Positions 43,562-56,499 of a stretch of DNA of 64,000 bases are shown here, one piece after another (the stretch's first letter is position 1; each line of letters begins with the position of its first letter). The notes below the pieces were generated by a model that ran no database searches, was not told the DNA's origin, and saw nothing but the letters and a program-made list of their open reading frames with translations. A program made the translations under genes and the position numbers. The stretch comes from Lunularia cruciata (Eukaryota; Streptophyta; Marchantiopsida; Lunulariales; Lunulariaceae), in assembly GCA_948567375.1 (NCBI GenBank), contig OX419759.1, positions 45,423,493-45,487,492 on the forward strand, in the 5' to 3' direction.

Positions 43562-45469
43562 GCTGACAGGTCCGTTCTATTCTTAGGATTGTAAAGGACC
43601 TCCATTCCCCCACTGCCTGAATCTGAATGAACCGGTCCTCCGAGCTCAAATCCAACATATACTCTCCTATTTAGGACTGTCCTCCTCTTACTAAGCTAAT
43701 ACCTTCATTCATTTTGCATCAAATATGGCGAGGCCATTAATAACATCATTATTAACCGATGGCCATTTGGAATTCCTTCCTTTCTCAAATATAGTCCGCT
43801 CATAAATAACATCATTACTAACTGATGGCAAGTTTCTGATGTACCAATGAGATTTCGAAGTACCTATCTTTGTGGAAGAGTTGCATGCAGTTCTCCACTC
43901 CTAGGTCCCCACGTTCTTCCTCTAAGTATACGATTATCGTCTAAAACAAAGGAAACTCCAATCCGCCACTATCTAGATGCATAACCGGCACCCCGAGCTA
44001 GATCTAATTCCAAGTTAAGACTTCCCTCTTCAGCGACGCTGCAATAACTAACCAGGTAGCTAGTGACGGAAAGCGGGACGTGGACTCCAAGTTTAGGCAG
44101 AATCCTGGCAGCAAGGTCTTCATTTCTGTGGTATCTGCGTACTCTTTGCTTTCCCTTGAAGAAGTGTTTCCCGCGCCATTCAAATACATTGGTATCGAAG
44201 AGAATCAAATGTCGCGTTTTCAGGTTTGGACACGGAGCAGAACCTTCCTATGTAATTGAAGGGAATATGCTTTTAGAATGATCATTGAAGCAAGGACACT
44301 GTTGTGCTCCCATTTCTTCGTGTCGTCTGCATCTGTTCGGCTCATCCATGTTATAAGCTTCCACGGCCGTTCTCCGTCTTCATCAGTATATGGTAGGGGA
44401 ATCATCTTTTCGCTTTTCAGACTGTCGAGGGTTAATGAGGGACTCTATTCGATCCAACACGCACAATCGCTCCACAGTCGCACAATAGAAACTGGCGTAG
44501 ATGTTGATCTAAACCTTAGACCTTAAACCTAATCCAAACGAGATTTCAAACCTTAGACGAAACAGCAATTGTTTATCGATCTAACTTTTAATGTTTCTTC
44601 GTCCTTCAAATAATTTTTTTTAAACATTGTATGCTTCATAGACCGACCTGGTGGAGCGTACACTTAATAAGGCAAATCTGAGCTCAAGGAAGAGCTCCCA
44701 TTTACAAATGTTATTTAATTAATAAACATATACACTCTGAGCAAATCTCATTTCGAGCAACGAGGTATATTATTCTGGTTGCGGAGAAATGTTTAAGCAC
44801 TGACAGTCATACAAGCGTGAACTATCAACTTTGAGAACATTCAACAAAATCCATTGTCTGATTGATCTTAAATTCGATGACAATCAGATCATGATATGGA
44901 TCCGATTGATTTCTTCTTCCTTTCATGCTCTTTACCTTTTACCAAATCTTATAATATCAATCTAGAACCCGTTGAAAGGGCAAAGATGTATCATTGGTAT
45001 TATGGTGTGTTGCATGTAGACTTTACGAAATCTTTGGGTTTCGGCGCCTGGTTGAGCATGATACTTGTAATATCTCCATTGAAGAATCTGTTATGAAAGG
45101 ACATGATCGGGTTATAATTCTCAATCTTTTGGAAATGGTACATTGCACGTGATGCATAAGGCAAAAAGTTGGCTGAGAAGGCAACCAATTCTGAGATTAC
45201 TAAGGTAAGAGAATAAGTTGATCATGAGAAAGCAGCCTGTCTAGCTCATGACGAGAGGACTGCAAAATGGGGAACAATCTAATAGGAGAGGTGCGAAGCA
45301 TGATGCAGAGATAAGAAGAGCACATGCCGAGGTAAGAACTCTTATGCTTGGGATAGGTTAACAGAAGAAGGAGGATCATAAAGACATAGAGCACTGAGAT
45401 AAGGAGATTGCAGAGATGAAGGAAGACCTTGAAAAAGTGCAACTTCAGGCAATACACTAAGTACCTCAA
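43562..45469. other. Intergenic DNA with a short direct repeat
   Basis: A 25-base block (AATAACATCATTATTAACCG...) at about 43739-43763 recurs with changes at about 43804-43829. Small minus-strand frames at 43969-44208 and 44220-44405 have no recognisable domain. Nothing else can be supported. Confidence 0.4.
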
Positions 45470-45840
45470 GGTGAATCATGGAAGGCATATTGTTACATAA
45501 GTTACTTCATGGGGATTCTTTCTAGTTGGATATCCCGCACCACTTGTAGTACACATCTGGTACTCCACTTCTCCCAAAACTAGATCCCATATGCCCATAG
45601 CATGGCAAACTGTTCCATACCAAGTTTTGCCCGTAGCATTGCATGTCAAATAATTGCTGCTCTCGCAATGAGGAGGGCAAGGTCAAAGCAGTAGATTTGT
45701 TCTACCAAGATGAAGACAAACATTTCTTGTTGCAACTGCATGAAAGTGGAAAATGTCTCCTTCTTCATGTCGTGGATCCGATTTGGTCAAGGTAAGAAGG
45801 GATACCAAGCCAAGCGCTTCTTATCCACTCTCCAAATTTT
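45470..45840 (-). pseudogene. Unrecognised decayed minus-strand frame
   Basis: Read on the minus strand, a protein-like series appears with stops between: KKIWRVDKKRLAWYPFLP, ETFSTFMQLQQEMFVFILVE, YCFDLALLIARAAI and GMEQFAMLWAYGI. The composition suggests a former coding sequence, perhaps of a repeat, but no family is recognised. Confidence 0.3.
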
Positions 45841-47502
45841 TTTAACTGCCTCCTTGACTTGATTAACATTGATAAGTCCTGGTTACTAGAATCTCATGAA
45901 CAGTAGCAGGGTAGGGTTATAACTAGACCCATGGTTTGGAGGAACTACTAGACGTAACCAGTCTTGGAAGTCATGGGGATCCTACAGGACTTGTTTCATG
46001 AACTCCAGTAGTGGAGCAGCTACTTGTTCAAGTGCCCGCCTGACCGTCATTGCCCATGTGCAGCTTTCTAACCCCTTTATATATTGCATTTTTGGGGTGA
46101 TCCTTTCCTTCACCATGGGCTTTCAGGACTCCAAGGCCTGAGAGGCTGTCATGAAGTACAAGAATTTGGTTTCCTCTCTGCCTATTGCTTGACCAGTTTT
46201 ACTGTTTCAGGGGGTAATTGTACTTCTTCTTTCCTTGCTGGTTTGGAAGTCGAGGTCTTGTTGAGTACCCCTTCCTTGTTTCTTGTTCCTTGCTTCCTTC
46301 CTAGAGACCTGGGACCCCAGGCCTATTCTTGGCTTTTGGAGTCACTCTCCTTCTGTACTCTCATCCATACCTTTGGGTCCCATAACAATCTTGGCTCCCA
46401 TAGAAGGTCCAGCATTGTTCCCCAGCTTGCAGGGTTGTACTTCAAATTGATAGTGACTTATCTAACTCATCCCTTCCTCTAGTAGATTCATAATTTTAAG
46501 CTCTCTTTGTAAAAATTAGAGGCTCATCCTCTCCCACCAATTCCATCACATCCATTATACGAGTAGCCTCCATTGTGCTGTCCATATTTTGACACTCATT
46601 GATAACCAGACGTTCCTTGGCTGGTGACCTTGTTGTTGTAACTTTGGGGATTTGGGACTACTTGCATTGTCATTTTTGTTTCCTTCTTCTGGCAACAATG
46701 TCCTTCCCATAACTCCACTTCTTATGGAGTATTGGTGGGTTACTCCAGGCCCATGGTGGGGAATACAGGACGCTATGAGAGGAAGGGGAAGGAATTGTAG
46801 TTAGCATTCTTGTAGCTGGTTGTAATTCCACTAAGGAATCTCCCATAGACACTTACCCTCAAGGATGGCTTGAGTGTTTGTCACCCTCAAAAACCCTTCT
46901 GCCTATGTGGTATATCACTTAGTAATTAGGTAAGAAATTTTAAGAGTAAGTTCCCAATACAACCTCTTGCTTACATGATAAGTGAGATGAGTAACCAAGG
47001 ATCACTGATTTATAACAAAAACCACATAACTTTCAAGAGATGCATTTACTTATTCACATCATACACAAAGTTAGAAAAGTACTTTTATGGTTTTTATATT
47101 AAGCTTTGCCCCATCTACCTTCAGGTGAAAAGAAATGTTACAATCCCACTGGGAAATCGGCAACCAATTCCCATATTTATAGTGATCAACCTCTCCCGTG
47201 GGTAAAAATAACACAACTTTGTTAAGGCTATCTTGGTAAAAATAACACAGCTTTGTTAAGGCTTCCTCTTATCTGTATTTCAAATTTCTTTTAGGGGAAT
47301 CCTCCACTATCACATATTTGGGCTCAAAAGATGACCTCACAAGTGGGGACATTCAGCTTTAAATAGTTTAGGTAAACCCTAATATAATTTCCTATCTACC
47401 CTAATCAATGGAGTTATTGTGGCAGCAGCCTCCTTTGTAGCCCACGCCACAAATGTCAAGTGTCTCTCTTCCCTTAGATGTTTCTCTTCTAGATATACAC
47501 AA
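45841..47502. other. Unassigned stretch before repeat X, middle copy
   Basis: The plus-strand frame at 46084-46482 (132 codons) is hydrophobic and low in charged residues, as expected for a shadow of decayed DNA on the other strand. A short direct repeat, TTGGTAAAAATAACAC(A)ACTTTG-like, occurs near 47200-47255. No gene is supported. Confidence 0.4.
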
Positions 47503-50254
47503 CCAACCAAGAGAACTCTTCACTCTAGGTTTTGGTATTTTTGCTATCAAGTAGAGTAGTAATGGGTAACCTAACCTATTATCATACCACACACTCCTAG
47601 CTTATTGGTCATCCCTTCTAGCATTACCAAGGAGAAATAAACAGCACTCCTACAAGGAAAGAACCTAAGCGCAATGCCCGCATACCAATCTAAACCAACT
47701 AGGTGTACAAACAAGCATGCAAGCATGGAGAATATCCAATTACAAGAATTCAGCAAGAACTCTATGTGCTTTTGTGGGAAATGAGCTTCATAGCCTTCTT
47801 GCTCTATCCTCAAGCCAATTTCAACTTATACTCTAAGCTTCCTCTTATCTGTATTTCAAATTTCAACCAATTGCTAATCAGAATGGGACACTTCAAAGTC
47901 TTTATGATGGGAAAATCCTATGTAAATTAAATGGGTGTAACTTTCCATTTGTGACTTCATGATTGAAAAGCTCTATAATTCAATAGAAAGCCTATAAGAT
48001 AGGCTTTCCAATCATAGAAAATAAGCTACAATATGATCACTATAGCTAACTTGACAAGCTCTCAAACTTTGATTTTTTTTTGTAATATCCACCCTAATTT
48101 CAGAATCCTTAATTTAGAGATTGCTCTTGGTTCTTGGTAACTTTCCCCATATTTTCAGATGAGAGAAACAATAAATACTAAAAAATACTCTAGCAATTTT
48201 TTTTTGCCAAATAAAAAACTACATTATGACATTTTCTTTTCTATATTTTTATTTCTGAATCGGACCTTTATGAGATTTTCCTGTTTCTTATAGAAATCAT
48301 ATAATTTGATCATTACTGATTTGTTATACTCCGCACCACCAAACCACACGTATCACATAAGAAAGACAAGGAAAAAAGAATAAAAATCACCACATAGCAG
48401 GGAACATGTACATCCGGCCCATTAACCCCGATTTGAAAGGGCCGGATATACTGTCTACAATGTGGAGTCTAGCATCCGCAAGTTTTCAAAGCGAACTTTA
48501 ACTTAACGTTCACACAACTGACTCATATCTAGAGTTTATACCCGAGTCCATCAAACTCTCATTTGTAGAATCTATGATATTCAATCGCAGTGACTTCATG
48601 TAGAGTTCACTCGATCCAAATGTTGCCTTTAAGAGGGTCAATGAAGCACTCAAACAAGCACGCGAAGAGTCGAAATGAATGACACAATGGCCAACTCAAA
48701 TAGTATGAATGATTGATATCATTAACTCATAAGTTGCTTAGACAGGGTACATGAAGTACTCAAAGAGTCAAAATGAATCACTCAATCACTGGATTAAGTA
48801 CGAATCTTTTATATAAATTAGAGCTTAAGAAAGCTGTTCAACACAGCTGATCTACTGGAATATGTGTTATGAATTCTGATCTACATGTGGATTGGTATTC
48901 CTACTTTACGCTCGTTTTATCTACAGACGTCTGATATAAATGTACATCGTCAGCCGAAGGTTTGGTGGGTTATAAGAGAATGAAGTAGTGACATCGATGT
49001 CTCCACTTGTTACCTGATAGTACCCACGCGTAAGATGAGAACTGTGGAGATTTTAACGGTATACAATCACAATATTGATACACGAACATGAGGGTCTAGA
49101 ATTCGAATTAACGTCAGTCCCGTCTCAATCTATGGTCAAAAACATTGCCACAAGTTGAAGATTGATGAATAATATAACCGCATTGAAAGGTCCTGAGGCT
49201 CTTGGAATATCCTTAAATTATGAAAATCAAGGATCAAATCTGTTGCGATTGCGAATGTATGTTTTTACACAATCAGGTAGTAAGTTCTAATGCGCTGCAC
49301 ATAATTATTACTACAGCAGTTCGATAAGATTACAAAAAGTGAAAATATCTATATTTTTAAAATTTTCCATTACAAAATTGTTTAAAGACAAAAATATTTT
49401 GAGCTTATTAGTTTAAAAAATGGGTTTGACATGATATTTCTTGATGACTTTCAGATTGACCATTTTAACAATGAGAGCAATTAGTTTTGAAGGCGAGAAT
49501 GGTCTAGCTGAGTGTACCCTCATGACAATTTAAATTTTACATGAAAATTATAAATTGAAAAGTGAAAATTTTCATACTTGAGTGAAAGTTGTTGATAGTT
49601 ATAGAGAATAGTGTAAAACTTACAAATTATCCGTAGTGGAACAATACGACGCTTCCGTTGAAAAACAATATAGAAGTTAACTGCAGGCTGATCCTGAAAA
49701 AAGAAAGCTAGGGTGTCCCACAAATAGGCACACACAATTCCAGTACCGTGCATAGAAAGGCATCAAACTGATATGAGATATTTTATTTTATCCGGGATAA
49801 AAATAGAGAAGGATTATGCAAAAAAAAAAAAGGGATTTAAGGAGTCATGCATACAAAGCTAAGAATGAATTCAAATGTTACAGATGGTTTTGTAAATAAT
49901 GGACACATGGAAGTAAGGAGTTCTGGGTTTACTGGTCCCAAATATAAAAAAAATTCATGTGGAAGAATAGGGTGCTTTGGTTTTCCACTTTCAAATTTCA
50001 AAATTTGAAGATGCCTTTACCCTTTCATTATAGATTTTCTTCTCTTGCAAGTGAAATTGACATTCAAATTCAGAAGTCAAAGTAGTTTTTTCGACAGCTA
50101 CAGGTTCAATTTGCAATCATCCATGTTCAAAGAATAGAGATACCTTTGGACTGCATATGAAGAAATTAAGGATGTTCTTGTTGCTGATTTTGAGCATATG
50201 TGCGCCATATTTGCAGATTTTAATCTTGATGCTTTGATTGCATAGAATTAGTTC

Positions 50255-50294
<40 letters not shown>

Positions 50295-52030
50295 ATTTAT
50301 AGATGGTTATTTATGCTCCAATTCTTTTTGTAGCTCCTCCAAACACATGTAAATTTTTTGAAAACAGTCTAGATCATACTGAATCTTTATCACTGAGTGC
50401 ACCTTCTTATCCATCATATTGTCCAAATTCCTTAAAATGTTAATCCAAACTTGAGATTTCTAAGTCTTTTGAGAATGGTATTAGTAGTGCCTCCTCCTTC
50501 CATGAATAACTGGTCTTGTATGCCTTGTCCTGTAAATATGCTTCCTCTGTTGGAATGTGCCTTCTCCTATGATGAGATGTAGAGGATATGTAGATAAAAT
50601 TCCTCAAGCCGCAGGCAAATCTTTTCCAATAAAAAAATAAATAGCAACAATTTGATGATTGGTTTTGAATGATTCCTCATCACTATATGCAACTTTTTGA
50701 CAACATCAAGGGTTCAGAGCACTTTAGACAAATACATAGGGGAGATGATGGGAAGCAGGTGGTGCAAAAGAGCACAACATTCTTGTATATGCCAATCATT
50801 TGATGACTTCAGGTATTGGGTTTCCCAACACTAAGAAGGGTTCAAAATTAACCAAGAAGTGTGCCAGAGACTAGAGGGAGAAGTGCATAGGGGAGAGATC
50901 ACTGAAATGGAAATAGAATGAGGGTTGGTCATTGACAATAAATTGAATCAATTTATTGTCAATTTCTGTTGTCCTCATTGCTACCAAATGGATATCATGT
51001 TTGGGGAAGGAAATATATTCCCTCTTTCATTTTTAAATATGGGTCTTGGAGATGAGAATGATATTGTTGAAATTACAATGGGAATTAAGGACCAATATTG
51101 ATGTAGATGTAAATATAAGTGTTGGAGAGGATAGCTTTGTTGATGATTTGGCAAGCTTGCAATAAGGAGATGAAGTAGGAGTCTTGGAGGTTGGAGGCTA
51201 TGTTGTTTCTTGGGAGTTTTTTAAGAGATGAGGATTGCTTCACGTCTCACAATACTCCATATCAGCTTTCAGTTCTCTGTATCCAAGGAGGACACTAGCC
51301 AAAGGACACCACCCATGCCTTACCTATGGTAGGTGACTCAGAGGATGAGAATATGACTCCCTTTGAGTTTGACTCATTGCCGTCTCAATTCCATGGAGAT
51401 CCAGTTAAGGATTAAGAGATGAAGTAAATGATGATTCATCTAGGAGAGGTAGACCCACGGAGCAGCAAAATCTGATATTCATAAAGGAGAATAACTTAAG
51501 GTAAGGGGTGAAGGAAGCTGAGGGTGATTTTTGGAAGAGGAGGAAAATGTCAAGAAGTGTTTCAAAACATGCAGAGTTTGCATTTGAATTTGCACATAAT
51601 TTTGACAACCATAGGAATATGCAGAAGGAGCTAATGGATACAAGGACTAGGATAAGACTTCCAAAATTGAGGCCACTAGCCTAGCAAAAAGGGAGGAAAT
51701 TAAAGACTTAAAAACACAACAAAGCTAGAAGATATTGCATACAAAGAAAATTGGAGCAAAGTTGGAGTTGTAGTGGAAGATATTTGCCACAAAATTGAAG
51801 TTCAGAGCTGCAAAAAGAAAGGCAAAAGACAAGAAGGAAAAGTAAACACAACATTTGGCAGTGTTTATTGAGTGTCTTAGGGTAGGGAAAATGGAAAAGG
51901 GAAAAGCCACAAGGAGATAAAATTCTATTTTGAGAAACTTTCCTATTATGAGGTAGGGAGTAGTGATGAATCTGAAATATAACTCTATAGCTGCAGTTTT
52001 ACTTTTGCAAATGTGCATCCCGTGTTTCTC
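47503..52030 (+). repeat. Repeat X, middle copy, with an inserted block
   Basis: The 47503-48190 part matches 3165-3700, 48210-48300 matches 16755-16825, and 49841-52030 matches 16830-18990. A foreign block lies at about 48300-49840; its first kilobase (48390-49270) is a shortened relative of 56600-59020, sharing GGGCCGGATA...GGAGTCTAGCATCC and ATGAAAATCAAGGATCAAAT. This copy lacks the 3710-16750 interval of the left copy. At 52030 it is fused to the copia remnant C2. It contains no functional gene. Confidence 0.72.
50258..50292. repeat. (AT)n microsatellite
   Basis: This is an uninterrupted AT dinucleotide run of 35 bases. The matching place in the left copy (near 17260) has only ACTATAGATAGCAA, so the array grew after duplication. 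Confidence 0.95.
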
Positions 52031-55000
52031 TTTGGTAGCCTTAGTTGTTGCCATATATTCTGCATCTGTAGTAGAAAGAGCAACAATAGATTAGAGAGTA
52101 GACTTCCAACTTACTGCACCACTAGTGTTGTAGACCTTCTCTTATCCAAGTCACCTGAAAAATCAGAATCTACATACCCTATAATTTCTCCTTCTTGGTC
52201 CTTCTCCACATCAAAGAAAATGCCAATATTTATAGTCCCTTTCAAGTAACAGACTATCCACATCAAAATTTCTATATGTTGTTTCTCTAAATTTGCCATG
52301 TATATGCTCACCATACTCAAAGCATGTGAGATGTCTGGTCTAGTGCAGACCATAGCATAATTAAACTCCAAATAGCACTCATAAGGAATGTTTGACATAA
52401 CTTTTCTCTTCTCCTTATTTGATTGTCATTGCTCTAGCTATATCCTTAAATGACTTGCCATTGGAGTGCTCACTGGTTTTGCATTCTCCATGCCAAAATG
52501 AGCAAGTAGCTTTTCCAAATGTCTCCTTTGAGATATCCATAACTTTCCTTTGCTCTTATCCTGGTGGATTTCAATCCCAAGCACCACCTTTGAAGAACAT
52601 AAATCCTTCATATCAAACTACTTACCAAGTTTTTCTTTCAATTTCTCCACCTTAACCATAACCTCCATGGAAATCAACATATCATCCAAATATAGTACCA
52701 AAATGATTAAATCAAATACTCTAGGTCCATGTAGCTTCTTGAGGTAAAACTCAACAATCCAACTCACTTCTTTTATATCCATGCTTCAACATGAAAGCAG
52801 CAAATTTCATGTACCAAAGTCTTGGACTTTGGTTTAGTCCATATAAAGATTTTTGTAACCTGCAAACTAGGTTTTCATTGCTTGGTACCACAAAACCTTC
52901 AGGTTGATGCATGTTAGTCTCTTCTACAATTCTCCATGTAAAAGAGCAATGGTAACACTAGTTGCTCCAACTCGGAGTTATGGAATGCAATTATTACTAA
53001 CAAAGCATGAATTGAAGAGATTTTTACCATTGGTGAAAAAATCTCATTGAAGTCAATATTTAGTTTTGGCTATAACCATTTGCTACAAGCCTTGCTTTTT
53101 ATTGATCTTCCCCTGATTTGTAAATTCTTGCTTCCTCCAAAATATCCATCTCCAACCAATTGCCTTCTTTCCCATAAGCAATTTTTCAAGTCTCTAAGTT
53201 TGGTTTGGCCAAAGATTTCATCTCCTTATCCATCGCATAGTCTCATTTTTTACACCCTTAATTTTCTCCATCATGTTAGTCTCATCAAAAATTACATTTC
53301 TACTCACAACAAGGCAATACCTTTTTGGAACCCATAATCTATATTCCTTTGTATCCATCTCATATCCCAATAATATACATTGTCTTTATTTGGGATCTAA
53401 CTTTGTCCTTTATTCTTATTGAATATGAACATAAGTTATGCATCCAAACATCAAAGTGAAGCATAATCAACATGCCAACCTGGCCATTTGTCCATAGGTA
53501 ACTTACATTCAATAGCGGTAGAAGGAGAAATGATCACCAAATGACAAGCCATATTGATAGCTTATGCCCAAACTCTCTTCTCCAATCTGGTGTTGCTTAA
53601 CATACTTCCCAAACTCTCTAGGACTGTATGATTTTTCTGCTCTGCCACTCCACTTTTTTAAGGGGTACATGGTATGGTAAAGTAATGAATTATCAGTTCA
53701 CTTTTACAATATCTACCAAAATCTCAAGGTTTATATTCTCCACCATTATCTGATCTCAATACTTCACTTTCCTTCCATTTTTTAAAGATAGAGAGGACCT
53801 CTGATGTTTGCTTCATGGTGTAGATCTATACTCTCCTAGAGTATAGATCTACACCAAAGATACAAAATATAATGCTATAGATTTTGAAGCTACAAGTGTA
53901 GGGCCCCAAACATCAAAATGCACATAGTCTAAAATTCCCTTTGTGCAATGAACTCTTGTGGAAAAGCTTACCCTTCGTTGCTTTCTTGTTACACATTGCT
54001 CATAGAATTTTAACTTACAGCTTCTAAGAGCCTTAAGAAGTTGTTGCTTGGACAATTCACTTAGACCTCTTTCACTCTTATGATGGAAACGGCGGTGCCA
54101 TAAGTGAGTGAGATCTTCTTTTTCATAAATAGTAATTAACACTCCTCTAGTAACCCTAAATCTCCAAACATAACTCATGAATCTCTTAAAGAACTCCAAC
54201 ACAGCTCATAAAGATTTCCTATCTTCTTGCTCTTCATTGCAACCAATGCTCCTTTTTTTTCTTTGAGTATTCTATTTTCTGCTCCCCACCTCCAACTATT
54301 TGACTCCAAAGTACCTAGTGATATCAAATTCTCTCTTAACTCAGGAACATGCCTCACATCAGCAAGAATCCTCGCAAAACCATCAAGCATCTTTAGGTAT
54401 ATTGTACCAATGCCAATAGCCTTACAAGCCATGTTGTTCCCCATTATCACAGATCCTCCATTGAATGGTTTGTATTCATGAAACCTCTCCTTATTTGGAC
54501 ACATATGGTTAGAGCAACTTGAGTCCAAAATCCATGATTCCTCAAATCAATCTTTGTCTTGGGTAACACATGGAACATCATTCATAAAACCAGATGACTC
54601 AGCAATACTTTCTTGATCAGAAAGGTGACCTTTATCCTTGTTGTTACAGTCCTTGAAATGTCCAACCTTCCCACAAAACCAACACTTGCCTTTGAAACCT
54701 TTACTTCTAGCCTTGGATCTTAATTTTTCTCTTGATCTGATCTCTCTCTCTCTCTTGTCCTTCCTCCAATAAATAGAGCCTCTGGATTTTTCTTTTCTTG
54801 GTGTGATCTTTTTTCTCATCTCATTGGACAATAATGCTGAACTGACCTCCTCAATGTTTATATCATCCTTACCAAATAGAAGAGTTTGTGACTAGATGCT
54901 CATATGATGGAGAAAGTGAAGTCAATAACAACAATGCACTATCTTCCTCTACTAACTTGACCTCTATGCTCATCAACTCAGAAATGATTTTGTTGAAAGC

Positions 55001-55472
55001 ATTGAAGTGCTCTTTAATACTTTGACCTTACTTCATCCACAACATATTTAACTTTTGTTTAAGATACAGTGTATTCGTCAATGACTTGGTTATATAAAGA
55101 TTGTTGAGTGTGGCCCATAGCTTTGGTGTAGATTCCTCATTCTCAACATTATATAGCACTTCATCAACAAGGTTCAAACAAGAAGTGCTAATAGCTTTGA
55201 GATCTGCTTCTTTATCTTCCTCATCCTCATCATTTTTTCCTCGTGTCCTTTTCTTAGTGCTCTATGCAGTCCTTATTGGACAAGAAGGTTCTCATCTTTG
55301 GTTGGCCAAGTCCAAAATTGTTTTTTCCATCAAACTTCTGAATTGCAAATTTAAAGTTTGATATTGATATCACCCCTGCCATTGCTTTGCTGTGGAATTG
55401 CTTGTTGACCCACTTCAATGCACCCTCAGATCTCAAGATCCTCTTCTGGACCAACTAAGCTTTGATACCAAT
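52030..55472 (-). mobile_element. C2: decayed Ty1/copia element, second copy
   Basis: On the minus strand, gag starts near 55454 (MVQKRILRSEGALKWVNKQF, then NFKFAIQKFDGKNNFGL). A CCHC knuckle CWFCGKVGHFKDC lies near 54690-54640. The protease start MDSSCSNHMCPNKERFHEY at 54528 has lost its D-S-G glycine. The pre-integrase and integrase start (LTHLWHRRFHHKSERGLSEL) is at 54202-53849, decayed integrase at 53800-53300, RT with YLDD near 52680, and an RNase H start (SNIPYECYLEFNYAMV) at 52398-52111. It is closely related to C1 but keeps gag, and loses the tail at 52030. Dead copy. Confidence 0.9.
53817..53855. repeat. Perfect palindrome, 18-bp arms and 3-base spacer
   Basis: The arm GGTGTAGATCTATACTCT (53817-53834), the spacer CCT and the exact reverse complement (53838-53855) lie inside C2 integrase DNA. 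The same place in C1 (31830-31870) has the left arm but reads AGAGTGATCATCAACC on the right. The right arm was therefore rewritten using the left arm as template. Confidence 0.95.
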
Positions 55473-55473
55473 T
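55459..55473 (-). other. C2 primer binding site and inner edge of the 5' LTR
   Basis: The minus strand reads TTGGTATCAAAGC next to a putative LTR end TTCTAACA (complement of TGTTAGAA at 55473). This is the initiator tRNA-Met type site of copia elements. The LTR should extend upward from 55473; its outer edge could not be fixed because no second copy exists in the window. Confidence 0.75.
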
Positions 55474-55619
55474 GTTAGAAAATACAATCATGAGAACCTC
55501 TTGCAATAGCACATCATAAACCAAACTAAGCAAATAATTAAGGGCAACAGGAATAACTTGGTTCTCTTCTTGTCCTAGGACCTACCTCCATTGCTAAAAT
55601 AGGCTTACTTGCTGTGTGT

Positions 55620-55676
<57 letters not shown>

Positions 55677-56499
55677 TAGTTCCTCATCATTTTCATTTGG
55701 CTGAACTCTTGAATACTGTAATACTGGACCACTCATGGTATCTAGCCACTTTAATACTTTGCCATAGTAGTAGTGACTGAATATATCAAGATAAGGGCCT
55801 GTCCCGCACCTTGTTGTTTCATCATTTATGTTTGCTCTTGATTGTGATAGTCTTCAATAATCTGTCAAGTCACTAATAACAAGCCAAACATAATAATCTA
55901 TTTCTAAGGAAATTGTGCAATATTATACATGCACTTATCCATTTCAAAATGTATCAATTTCTTTGAGACTTCTTTAGTTGGAACCTGCTCCCCCACAGCA
56001 AGTGCTATTGAGCCTTTAGTATCTCAATATAGTGCTCATTTGGTGTTAGATGATGAATGATCGGTGCTGACCACTCGGAGACAGATAGAAGTAAACCAAT
56101 GAAGCTAAAATGCTGTCTGATTAGCAGATCTTTCGTTCTCTCGCAGAACAACAACTTACACTCACAATTTATAGATCCCAAAATTGATGTACCCACTTCC
56201 AGAATCAACACGTGGCAATCTTTGGTTTATTGACTGACTTTTGACGGCACTATTGTTCGTGCTTTGCTCGCACTACTCTTCGGGCCCGACTTTCTTCAGG
56301 ACATCCCCGACTCTCAACGGTGACGCCTTTGGCACCATCGATTCCGTCCTTTTTACGCCTGCATATGCAGGTCCCGAGGTTTGACCAGTAGTGAAACACT
56401 TTCAGGGGATTTGAAGAAGTTCAATCAGGAATATGTGAGGGCTGCAAAGTTCGTGAAGGCAAATATTGATGTCATTGTTCAATAATTTTGTAAATAAAA
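55474..56499. other. Probable C2 5' LTR and unassigned flank
   Basis: The first few hundred bases are presumably LTR. They include a compound microsatellite: (CA)4 at 55621-55628, (TA)n at 55629-55662 and (GA)n at 55663-55676. No gene was seen in the remainder. Confidence 0.45.

Noticed and set aside
46084-46482. 132-codon plus-strand frame as a gene
   Set aside because: Hydrophobic, cysteine- and leucine-heavy translation without a recognisable domain; no splice or promoter context. More likely a chance frame.
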